Of a stretch of DNA of 8,893 nt, positions 1 to 5,331 are shown in pieces; the stretch's first letter is position 1; each line of letters opens with the position of its first letter. The translations under genes and the position numbers were made by a program. Source of the stretch: Acidobacteriota bacterium (GTDB lineage Bacteria > Acidobacteriota > UBA6911 > RPQK01 > JADFOI01); assembly GCA_027295745.1 (NCBI GenBank), contig JAPUKI010000142.1, positions 1 through 8,893 on the forward strand, read 5' to 3'. The notes below the pieces were generated by a model that was given only the letters and a program-made list of their open reading frames with translations, had not been told where the DNA came from and made no database searches.

Positions 1-819
1 CAACCCAATTGAACAGATCAAGGCGCCGGCTCCAGAGGCCGTAATCAACCAGCCCAACTCCGTGGGTCCAACTCCTAATACTGTTCCCGCAAATATAGGC
101 ATGAGAGTGATGTAGGGCGCACCGGCAAAGTTCATCGCTGCAAACTGAAATAAGAGAGACCGAATTGGGAGGCTTTTTCTGATGTACTGGAAGCCTTCGA
201 GCAGGAGTTCCCATTGCGACTCGCGGAAATTTCTACGCTCTTTCTCTCCAAACCGCATCAGTTGAAGACAACTGATCGTCAGCAAAAAACTCAGACCATT
301 GGCTAAGAAACAGAATCCCTCTCCGTAGCCTGCGACGATAAAACCCGCCAAAGCTGGCCCCGCAATTCGAGCCAAATTGCTGAATATGGCACTGAGCGCA
401 ACCGCGTTGGTCAAATCTTCAGCCGGGATCAACTCAACCAGAAAAGACTGTCGGGCTGGATTCGCAAACGCTCTAACAGTTCCCATGATCAGGGCAAAAA
501 ACAGTAGTAGGTTCGGTGTGATCCATCCTTGAAGCGTGAACAAAGCCAGAATACAGGCCTGCGCCATAGCCAGTGCCTGGGCCACTTGCACCATTCGATG
601 CCGATTCACTTGATCGGCAATAACCCCTGCTACGGGGGAAAAGAATAATGCTGGAGCGCTTCCTGCAAACGCCAATAACCCCAACATAAGTGGAGAGTGG
701 GTCAAACGATAGACGAGCCACCCTTCTGCTACTCGTTGCATCCAGGTGCCCGACATCGAAAGGAGTTGACCGGTGAAGTAAAGTCTGAAATTTCGATGCC
801 GAAGAGCTTGAAAACGCAT
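1..819 (-). CDS. MFS_3-family (EntS-like) efflux transporter, N-terminal part; 3' end beyond left edge
   Basis: An uninterrupted frame of 273 codons runs from ATG at 819 off the left edge. The family is usually around 400-420 residues, so about a third is missing. The N-terminus (FRLYFTGQLLSMSGTWMQRV, residues 11-30) and RAFANPARQSF (116-126) are hallmarks of the MFS_3/enterobactin-exporter-like group. GVIADQVNRHR (65-75) is the MFS cytoplasmic loop 2-3 motif. Hydrophobic helices alternate with short loops (about 42-67, 78-100, 102-119, 140-164, 167-187, 221-248). A family member would be a proton-driven inner-membrane exporter of small molecules such as siderophores or drugs; the substrate is unknown. 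The start is fixed by a stop codon (TAG on the minus strand) a few codons upstream and by the family N-terminus. No strong Shine-Dalgarno is visible. It is divergent from pyrE, with no evident functional link. Confidence 0.9.
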   Translation of the reverse strand, partial: MRFQALRHRNFRLYFTGQLLSMSGTWMQRVAEGWLVYRLTHSPLMLGLLAFAGSAPALFFSPVAGVIADQVNRHRMVQVAQALAMAQACILALFTLQGWITPNLLLFFALIMGTVRAFANPARQSFLVELIPAEDLTNAVALSAIFSNLARIAGPALAGFIVAGYGEGFCFLANGLSFLLTISCLQLMRFGEKERRNFRESQWELLLEGFQYIRKSLPIRSLLFQFAAMNFAGAPYITLMPIFAGTVLGVGPTELGWLITASGAGALICSIGL

Positions 820-878
820 AGACCCATGACCATAAACCCGCTACCGGGCGCAGACCATTCTATTCAGTGTCGGGTATT

Positions 879-904
879 AGCCCGGACTATGCATAATCCG
901 TGCT
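879..904. repeat. Imperfect 26-bp palindrome upstream of the MFS gene
   Basis: The sequence is symmetric around the self-complementary core TATGCATA (888-895), flanked by CGGA/TCCG and AGC/GCT. Eleven of 13 base pairs match; the mismatches are 882/901 and 887/896. It lies 60-85 bp upstream of the MFS start codon, so it could be an operator. It also resembles two abutting ends of the repeat element at 3326-3593: it shares the 14-mer CTATGCATAATCCG (887-900 and 3577-3590). Role unknown. Confidence 0.45.
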
Positions 905-981
905 GAGAGAAGACTTTACAGGTGATGTCTCTCACACACTCCTCACCCAACGCTCTGTTTGACTCACTGGCAGCTAGCCCG

Positions 982-1005
982 TGTCCTCTTAATTGAGATA
1001 GGACA
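982..1005. repeat. Short inverted repeat TGTCCT / AGGACA
   Basis: TGTCCT (982-987) and AGGACA (1000-1005) are inverted around a 12-base AT-rich spacer that itself contains partial symmetry (CTC...GAG). Six-base arms of this kind are expected by chance several times in a window of this size, so this is only a candidate protein-binding site or decayed insertion end. Confidence 0.2.
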
Positions 1006-1263
1006 AAACGCTGAAGAAGTTACCAGTTTGAAGTGATCTTGCCAACCCTAAGGGGATCAAATTGGGACTGCAGCAGCGGCTCCGCGACCCTTCTTGACAA
1101 ATCAACTTTTTCTCTGATAGCGTCACATGCGCTGTCCGAAGAACTATAACCGAATACAAAATCGAAAGACTCCAGCCTGCCCCATGAACTCAACGTGGCC
1201 GTCTAAAACGAGAGGCGTGCCACTGGGGGGAGAGGTCTACGACAGGGCGCTAACTGCCATGTT

Positions 1264-1273
1264 CACATATGTG
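1264..1273. repeat. 10-bp perfect palindrome CACATATGTG
   Basis: A perfect palindrome about 70 bp upstream of the pyrE start and about 37 bp upstream of its best -10 candidate. It could be an operator, but a palindrome this short can also be chance. Confidence 0.2.
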
Positions 1274-1309
1274 TTTGAATCTTAGAGTTATGCTGTCAGC
1301 TCCCGACGA

Positions 1310-1315
1310 TATAAA
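1310..1315 (+). promoter_or_regulatory. Candidate -10 element for pyrE
   Basis: TATAAA matches the sigma-70 -10 consensus at 5 of 6 positions and sits 27 bases before the start codon. No hexamer resembling TTGACA lies 16-18 bases upstream (best 2 of 6), so an activator or a different sigma factor would be needed. Weak call. Confidence 0.3.
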
Positions 1316-1341
1316 AAACATTATTTGGATTAGGGGGTGAG

Positions 1342-2001
1342 ATGCTTTCGGAAGAGGTCGAAAGAAAGTCGGCAGAAGTGGCTAGTTTGCTGCTTTGGCA
1401 GCACAAGGCCATCGAGATTAATCTGGAGCGCCCCTTTCGTATGACTTCAGGAGCTTTGGCTCCATTGTACGTCGATTGCCGTCAGATTATTTCTTTTCCC
1501 GCCAGCCGGGAGCTGTTCACCAGCTTTGCCCATCGCCTTTGCGAAGAAAGGGCACTTCAGTTCGATTGTATTGCTGGTGGTGAAACTGCTGGTATTCCCT
1601 TCGGGGCTTGGCTGGCCCAGAGGTTGAACAAACCATTCGTCTACGTGAGAAAGAAGCCCAAAGAGCATGGTTCACAATCAAGAGTGGAAGGGTCACCTCG
1701 AGGCCAGGTCCTCCTAGTTGAGGATCTCATCACAGACGGAGGCAGCAAACTCGGGTTTGTTGACGGACTCCGGCAAGCCGGTTGTAGTGTGTCGAATTGT
1801 TTGACGATGGTGGACCGGGAGCAGGGTGGGGCTGAGTGTTTGGCTGAGATTGGCGTGACTCTCCTCGCCATTGTCGGAATCACCACTTGTCTGGAAGTGG
1901 GGCACAGTGTGGGGTTGCTTTCCCAGGAGGCTTTAAGGGAGGTGAAGAGCTACCTAGTGAATCCTGGGAAGTGGGGTCAGAAGCACACCTTCTCAAAGTG
2001 A
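1342..2001 (+). CDS. pyrE: Orotate phosphoribosyltransferase
   Basis: 219 residues, normal length for the long form of OPRTase, which makes orotidine 5'-monophosphate and pyrophosphate from orotate and PRPP in de novo pyrimidine synthesis (cytosolic homodimer). The PRPP-binding motif is VLLVEDLITDGGSK (123-136). The flexible catalytic loop RKKPKEHG (103-110) supplies Lys and His at 104, 105, 107 and 109. RMTSG (33-37) and LYVDCR (42-47) match the family N-terminal substrate region. GGETAGIPFGAWLA (79-92) and VDRE (157-160) are also typical. The start is supported by an AGGGGGTGA purine run at 1332-1340, directly before ATG. The next gene begins 295 bases downstream. No other pyrimidine gene is in the window, which is common for pyrE. 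The frame stays open for 55 codons after the stop (see 2002-2169). Confidence 0.95.
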   Translation: MLSEEVERKSAEVASLLLWQHKAIEINLERPFRMTSGALAPLYVDCRQIISFPASRELFTSFAHRLCEERALQFDCIAGGETAGIPFGAWLAQRLNKPFVYVRKKPKEHGSQSRVEGSPRGQVLLVEDLITDGGSKLGFVDGLRQAGCSVSNCLTMVDREQGGAECLAEIGVTLLAIVGITTCLEVGHSVGLLSQEALREVKSYLVNPGKWGQKHTFSK

Positions 2002-2169
2002 GTCGAAAACGAAGCCAACGGACAATGCTTTCCTGAAGAAGGCCAGTGTCACGATTTAGGTAACCGGCTTAAGCTTAAGGTTATTGAAGAGATCATTCAG
2101 AAGGTGATCCGTGTAGAGAGCCCATCAACGTCTAAGTACGCAGAAATGTTTTGGAAGCTAGCGATATGA
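2002..2169 (+). other. Open 55-codon stretch in the pyrE frame after its stop codon
   Basis: Directly after the pyrE TGA the same frame continues without a stop until TGA at 2167. The translation has a charged amphipathic part (LKLKVIEEIIQKVIRVESP) followed by KYAEMFWKLAI. There is no start codon until a Met near the end, so it cannot be an independent gene as it stands. It could be chance (roughly a 7% probability for 55 codons in one frame), or the remains of a lost downstream gene or of a longer pyrE tail. I do not recognise a family. Confidence 0.2.
2068..2079. repeat. 12-bp perfect palindrome CTTAAGCTTAAG
   Basis: A perfect AT-rich palindrome 67 bases after the pyrE stop. It is too weak and lacks a T-tract, so it is not an intrinsic terminator; it may be a binding site or chance. 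Confidence 0.25.
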
Positions 2170-2183
2170 TTGGACGTGCATTA

Positions 2184-2211
2184 TTGAGAAACACGTTAAT
2201 GGTTTTACAGT
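2184..2211 (+). promoter_or_regulatory. Candidate sigma-70 promoter for the amidohydrolase gene
   Basis: TTGAGA (2184-2189, 5 of 6 to the -35 consensus) is followed after 16 bases by TACAGT (2206-2211, 4 of 6 to the -10 consensus). It would give a leader of about 80 bases before ATG 2297. This is the best match in the 295-base gap and would make the gene independent of pyrE. Moderate to weak. Confidence 0.3.
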
Positions 2212-2296
2212 TCTCTGTCGAACAGACGCTCTCCAGTCAAGCAGAAGAGGATCACCATTGGTCTAAGAGCCTCCACAGAATAAAGTTATCTCGCCC

Positions 2297-3292
2297 ATGA
2301 AAATTGACGCCTACAACCACATCTTACCCGGGAAGTACAGACAAGCCTGCATAAAGGCAGCCCCTCCTGAATTGAATCTGGAAGCCTTCGTCGAAGGCAT
2401 ACCGGCCTTGTGGGACCTCTCCGCGAGATTCAAGATCATGGATATGTTTGAGGAGTACGTGCAGGTGCTGGCGCTGGCTCATCCTCCTCTGGAGATGTTA
2501 GCAGCACCTGAAGGTGCAGCCGTGCTGGCCCGCCTAGCTAATGATGAGATGGCTGAGCTGGTGGCAAAGCACCCGACTCGTTTCTTGGCAGCCATCGCTG
2601 CCCTTCCCATGAACAATGTGGATGCAGCTCTGAAGGAGACGGAGCGGGCCATCGAGGAGTTGGGACTGAAGGGTGTACAGATCTTTACACCCATGGGTGG
2701 CCGTGCTCTAGATGCTCCTGAGTTTCTATCTCTTTTTGAGAAAATGGCAGAGTATGACCTTCCTATCCTGCTTCACCCGGCTAGAGACGCGTCCTTTATT
2801 GATTACCCAGCCGAAAAGGAATCTCGCTATCAGATGTGGCGGACACTTGGATGGCCTTATGACACGGCAGTTGCCATGACTCGGCTGGTGTGTACCGGTC
2901 TCTTTGAAAAGTATCCTAATCTCAAGATCTTGACCCACCATCTCGGGGGTATTGTTCCTTATCTGGAACAAAGAATTCGCGAAGGGTTTGATAAGATGGG
3001 AAAAACGCCCGGCGGAAAGGCCTTATTCCAAAAGCTGAGCAGGCACCCGCATGACTATCTTTCCATGTTCCATGCAGATACGGTCACCACTGGCTCGGCC
3101 GCAGCCCTAGAGTGTGGCCTGAGGTTTTTTGGTGAGGATCGGGTTTTGTTTGCCACGGACATGCCCTTTGACACCGTAGGTGGTTCCGAATATGTTGCCC
3201 ACACTATAGGCGCCATTACACAGATGAAGGCTTCCCAGAGGGTCAAAAGGAAGATCTACCATCAGAACGCTAGACGGCTCTTTCAACTGTGA
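2297..3292 (+). CDS. Amidohydrolase-2 family (ACMSD/aromatic decarboxylase-like) protein
   Basis: 331 residues, normal length for the metal-dependent TIM-barrel amidohydrolase_2 group, which includes ACMSD, gamma-resorcylate, 5-carboxyvanillate and isoorotate decarboxylases and some hydrolases. Visible landmarks are the N-terminal strand IDAYNHILP (3-11), LLHP with His160, LTHHLGG with His214/His215, and FATDMP with Asp288 (the C-terminal metal/catalytic Asp). The family's first HxH motif is changed: residue 6 is Tyr and only His8 remains. No signal peptide is present, so it is cytoplasmic. The start follows the family N-terminus, but there is no clear Shine-Dalgarno before it. A UbiD-type decarboxylase follows on the same strand after about 400 bases, which hints at shared metabolism of a carboxylated aromatic or related acid. 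That link is inference. It may be a decarboxylase or a hydrolase; the sequence does not decide. Confidence 0.85.
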   Translation: MKIDAYNHILPGKYRQACIKAAPPELNLEAFVEGIPALWDLSARFKIMDMFEEYVQVLALAHPPLEMLAAPEGAAVLARLANDEMAELVAKHPTRFLAAIAALPMNNVDAALKETERAIEELGLKGVQIFTPMGGRALDAPEFLSLFEKMAEYDLPILLHPARDASFIDYPAEKESRYQMWRTLGWPYDTAVAMTRLVCTGLFEKYPNLKILTHHLGGIVPYLEQRIREGFDKMGKTPGGKALFQKLSRHPHDYLSMFHADTVTTGSAAALECGLRFFGEDRVLFATDMPFDTVGGSEYVAHTIGAITQMKASQRVKRKIYHQNARRLFQL

Positions 3293-3392
3293 TCTCAGAA
3301 CAAATAGTCACGAAAAAAGTAGTTAGCCCGCATTTCTCACACCCGGTCTACTGCATCTGCGCAATGCTCCGTCGTGCTGCACCGACCGCGCG

Positions 3393-3408
3393 ACCCGCAA
3401 GCGCGGGT
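3393..3408. repeat. Hairpin 1 inside the repeat element
   Basis: ACCCGC (3393-3398) pairs with GCGGGT (3403-3408) around the 4-base loop AAGC. Confidence 0.5.
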
Positions 3409-3436
3409 GCCCCCGGCCTCCTCAACGTACCCGTAG

Positions 3437-3457
3437 GGGTCAGCCGGTGGCTGACCC
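3437..3457. repeat. Hairpin 2 inside the repeat element
   Basis: GGGTCAGCC (3437-3445) pairs perfectly with GGCTGACCC (3449-3457) around the 3-base loop GGT, a strong 9-bp GC-rich stem. There is no following T-tract, so it is not a standard intrinsic terminator. Confidence 0.6.
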
Positions 3458-3518
3458 GAACCGCATGGGTAGCACATTCTTTACCAGTGTGGCTTCGGTT
3501 TTGCCATCCGAACTGTTC

Positions 3519-3553
3519 GGGCGAGCCACTCGTGGCAAGCCACCGGCTCGCCC
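3519..3553. repeat. Hairpin 3, nested double stem, inside the repeat element
   Basis: The outer stem GGGCGAGCC (3519-3527) pairs with GGCTCGCCC (3545-3553). The inner stem GTGGC (3532-3536) pairs with GCCAC (3539-3543) around AA. Together with hairpin 2 in inverse orientation it makes the element a large imperfect inverted repeat. It may hinder read-through transcription from the amidohydrolase into UbiD. Confidence 0.6.
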
Positions 3554-3692
3554 CTACGTCGCTTCGTGACAAGAACCTATGCATAATCCGGGTTTTAAAG
3601 GACCAACCGAGAGCTCAGACCAGGGCGATTACAACAAGTAGTGCCGAAGTTTGACGGCTCAATCCTGTGCAAAATGGAGGTGAAAACTATTT

Positions 3693-5123
3693 ATGGGGGA
3701 TTTACGTGAATGGATAGAGACCATGGATACCCAGGGTGAACTGCGCACTGTGTGCGGTGTGGACTGGGACGTAGAACTCGGCGTGATTGTTGACCAGTAT
3801 CAACGCCGGATGAACCTGCCTGCGCTTCTCTTTGATGAGATTAAAGGACATCAAAAGGGTTTTCGAGTCCTGGCCAACACCTTGACGTCAAACAAGCGCA
3901 TTGCCTTGACACTGGGTCTGCCACCAGAAGCCAGCCAGATGGAGCTGGTCCATGCTTGGAGGCAGTATGCGAAAGGGTATCCGACGCTCCCGCCTCGAAT
4001 GGTCCAAGATGGTCCTGTTAATGAAAATATTCAAACTGGAAATGATGTGGATTTGCTGGCCTTTCCGGCACCTAAGTGGCACCAGCATGACGGGAACCGA
4101 TACATTGGCACGGGTTGCTTGGTCATACAGAAGGACCCTGACACCGACTGGGTCAATATTGGCGTCTATCGAGTCGCAGTCCATGACAAGAAAACGGCAG
4201 GCCTGTATATCTCCCCTGGCAAACACGGCCGGTTGATCATGGAAAAATATTGGGCCAGAGGAGAAGGCTGTCCCATAGCTGTTTCTAGTGGCCACGATCC
4301 CAGCTTGTTTTTCGTAGCTGGCCTGGAAATTCCTCACGGTGTGAGTGAGTTTGAGGTGGCAGGGGGATTAAAGGGGGAACCCATTGAGGTGATCGAAAGC
4401 CAGATCACTGGCTTGCCCATACCCGCTACTGCCGAGATCGTTATTGAAGGCAAGGTGCCTCCCGGTGAGCTGCGCGATGAAGGGCCGTTTGGGGAGTGGT
4501 TGGGCTACTACGCTGGAGGAATGAGGCCCGCACCGATCATCAAGATCGAGGCAATCCGCCACCGCAATGACCCGATCATTCTCGGTAATTTGCCGTCACT
4601 GCCTCCTAACGACGATACCTATTACCGGGGGATTCTACGGTCTGCAACCATTTGGGAACAGCTCAAACAGGCGGGCATTCCCGGTATCAAGGGAGTCTGG
4701 GCTCATGAAGCTGGCGGTAGCCGGATGCTTCTGATCTTATCCATCCAGCAGTTATACGGCGGCCATTCAAAACAGGTAGGACTTGCTGCTTGCCAGTGCC
4801 ATGCCGGTGCCTATGCCAACCGTATGACGATCGTAGTCGATGATGATATTGATCCCACAGACACCAACCGGGTGCTCTGGGCAATGTGCAGTCGGATGGA
4901 TCCGGCAGTCGATTTGGAAGTGCTCAAGCGCTGCTGGAGTACTGCTCTGGATCCGATGAGTTATCCGCGAGAAAAACCTGTTTTCAACAACCGGGTCGTG
5001 ATCGACGCCTGCCGACCGTGGGAACGTATCGACGACTTTCCAGAAGTGGTGGAGGCCTCGCCCGACGTGAAGCGGGCGGTGATCGAAAGGTGGAAAGACG
5101 CTTTGCCCGAGATCACGGACTGA
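3693..5123 (+). CDS. UbiD-family prenyl-FMN-dependent decarboxylase
   Basis: 476 residues, typical full length for UbiD-family enzymes, which reversibly decarboxylate unsaturated or aromatic acids using prenylated FMN, Mn2+ and K+. The expected active-site layout is present. Arg160 (in NIGVYR) and Glu263 and Glu268 (in RDEGPFGEWLGYY, 261-273) correspond to the catalytic Arg-Glu-Glu triad. Asn155, His178 (SPGKHGR) and a Glu at 219 or 221 (SEFEVAGGL) are the likely metal/cofactor ligands, with spacings close to those of Fdc1. NDDTYYRGILRSATIWEQL lies in the C-terminal half. GGAGGTG at 3676-3682, ten bases before ATG, supports the start. No UbiX partner, which makes prFMN, lies in the window. 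The substrate is undetermined, and the neighbouring amidohydrolase suggests an aromatic-acid route (inference). I give no symbol because ubiquinone synthesis is only one of many roles in this family. Confidence 0.92.
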   Translation: MGDLREWIETMDTQGELRTVCGVDWDVELGVIVDQYQRRMNLPALLFDEIKGHQKGFRVLANTLTSNKRIALTLGLPPEASQMELVHAWRQYAKGYPTLPPRMVQDGPVNENIQTGNDVDLLAFPAPKWHQHDGNRYIGTGCLVIQKDPDTDWVNIGVYRVAVHDKKTAGLYISPGKHGRLIMEKYWARGEGCPIAVSSGHDPSLFFVAGLEIPHGVSEFEVAGGLKGEPIEVIESQITGLPIPATAEIVIEGKVPPGELRDEGPFGEWLGYYAGGMRPAPIIKIEAIRHRNDPIILGNLPSLPPNDDTYYRGILRSATIWEQLKQAGIPGIKGVWAHEAGGSRMLLILSIQQLYGGHSKQVGLAACQCHAGAYANRMTIVVDDDIDPTDTNRVLWAMCSRMDPAVDLEVLKRCWSTALDPMSYPREKPVFNNRVVIDACRPWERIDDFPEVVEASPDVKRAVIERWKDALPEITD

Positions 5124-5142
5124 GCTTTTGAGAAACAGTGGA

Positions 5143-5161
5143 CCCAGGGCTTCACCCTGGG
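5143..5161. terminator. Hairpin downstream of the UbiD gene, possible terminator
   Basis: CCCAGGG (5143-5149) pairs with CCCTGGG (5155-5161) around CTTCA, 20 bases after the UbiD stop. The position between convergent genes suits transcription termination, but there is no T-tract. The motif also looks like a dispersed intergenic repeat unit. The role as terminator is inference. Confidence 0.4.
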
Positions 5162-5173
5162 CTATTCCCTGGC

Positions 5174-5186
5174 GCCCTTTCAGGGC
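5174..5186. repeat. Second hairpin of the convergent gap
   Basis: GCCCT (5174-5178) pairs with AGGGC (5182-5186) around TTC, directly after the first hairpin. The pair of stems reads like one repeat unit with two stem-loops. A looser stem CTCCG (5186-5190) with CGGAG (5205-5209) follows. Confidence 0.4.
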
Positions 5187-5230
5187 TCCGGAGACCGCGC
5201 CCTTCGGAGTTTGATGGGCTTTTGGCCACC

Positions 5231-5242
5231 CCGGAGCTCCGG
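5231..5242. repeat. 12-bp perfect palindrome CCGGAGCTCCGG
   Basis: A perfect GC-rich palindrome in the convergent gap, about 90 bases downstream of the response-regulator stop on its own strand. It may form a cruciform or help end transcription from either side; no T-tract. Confidence 0.45.
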
Positions 5243-5331
5243 AGGTGCTCCTAGGTGTGGGCTAGGTGGAACACTTCTGAAGGAGACTTCATTGAATTCG
5301 TGAAGCCCGATAGCCGCAGGTTGAGTTCCTT

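Larger units (their letters stand above)
820..1341. other. Intergenic region between divergent MFS gene and pyrE
   Basis: This stretch of about 520 bases has no convincing gene on either strand; the short frames in it lack coding character. It should hold the promoters of both flanking genes. The only notable structures are the imperfect palindrome at 879-904, a 6-bp inverted repeat at 982-1005, a 10-bp palindrome at 1264-1273 and two weak promoter candidates. TTGACA at 1094-1099 is an exact -35 hexamer, but only 3 of 6 bases match a -10 at any allowed spacing. Confidence 0.6.
3326..3593. repeat. MITE-like or intergenic repeat element with degenerate inverted ends and internal hairpins
   Basis: The left end GCCCGCATTTCTCA (3326-3339) and the reverse complement of the right end, ACCCGGATTATGCA (3580-3593), match at 10 of 14 positions. 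The interior is much more GC-rich than its surroundings and holds nested hairpins. It also has two inverted, related arms: 3433-3461 begins GTAGGGGTCAGCCGGTGGCT and 3515-3556 in reverse complement begins GTAGGGGCGAGCCGGTGGCT. No transposase is encoded and no clear target-site duplication is seen. A non-autonomous mobile element or a dispersed intergenic repeat is the likeliest reading; a single copy cannot prove it. Confidence 0.5.
3293..3692. other. 400-base gap between amidohydrolase and UbiD genes, mostly repeat element
   Basis: It contains no credible gene: the open frame across it has the composition of the GC-rich hairpins and no family features. Most of it is the element at 3326-3593. 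The last 100 bases lead into UbiD and carry its ribosome binding site GGAGGTG (3676-3682). I see no good sigma-70 promoter here. Confidence 0.6.

Noticed and set aside
473..721. 82-codon minus-strand open frame in the MFS region
   Set aside because: Out of frame with the continuous 273-codon MFS reading frame, which carries all the family motifs.
697..906. 69-codon plus-strand open frame over the MFS start
   Set aside because: Antisense to the MFS N-terminus and its upstream region; no family features.
1094..1122. TTGACA as a sigma-70 promoter for pyrE
   Set aside because: The -35 hexamer is exact, but no -10 better than 3 of 6 occurs at 16-18 bases, and it would leave a leader of over 200 bases.
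887..3590. Direct copies of CTATGCATAATCCG (887-900, 3577-3590) as ends of a mobile cassette carrying pyrE and the amidohydrolase
   Set aside because: One 14-base match is near chance expectation, no transposase or integrase lies between, and pyrE is an unlikely cargo gene.
3289..3654. 121-codon open frame on the plus strand after the amidohydrolase
   Set aside because: It is read through the hairpin-rich repeat element, and its composition reflects GC-rich palindromes rather than protein constraint.
3888..4337. 149-codon open frame on the minus strand inside UbiD
   Set aside because: Antisense to a well-conserved UbiD region; no recognisable features or ribosome binding site.
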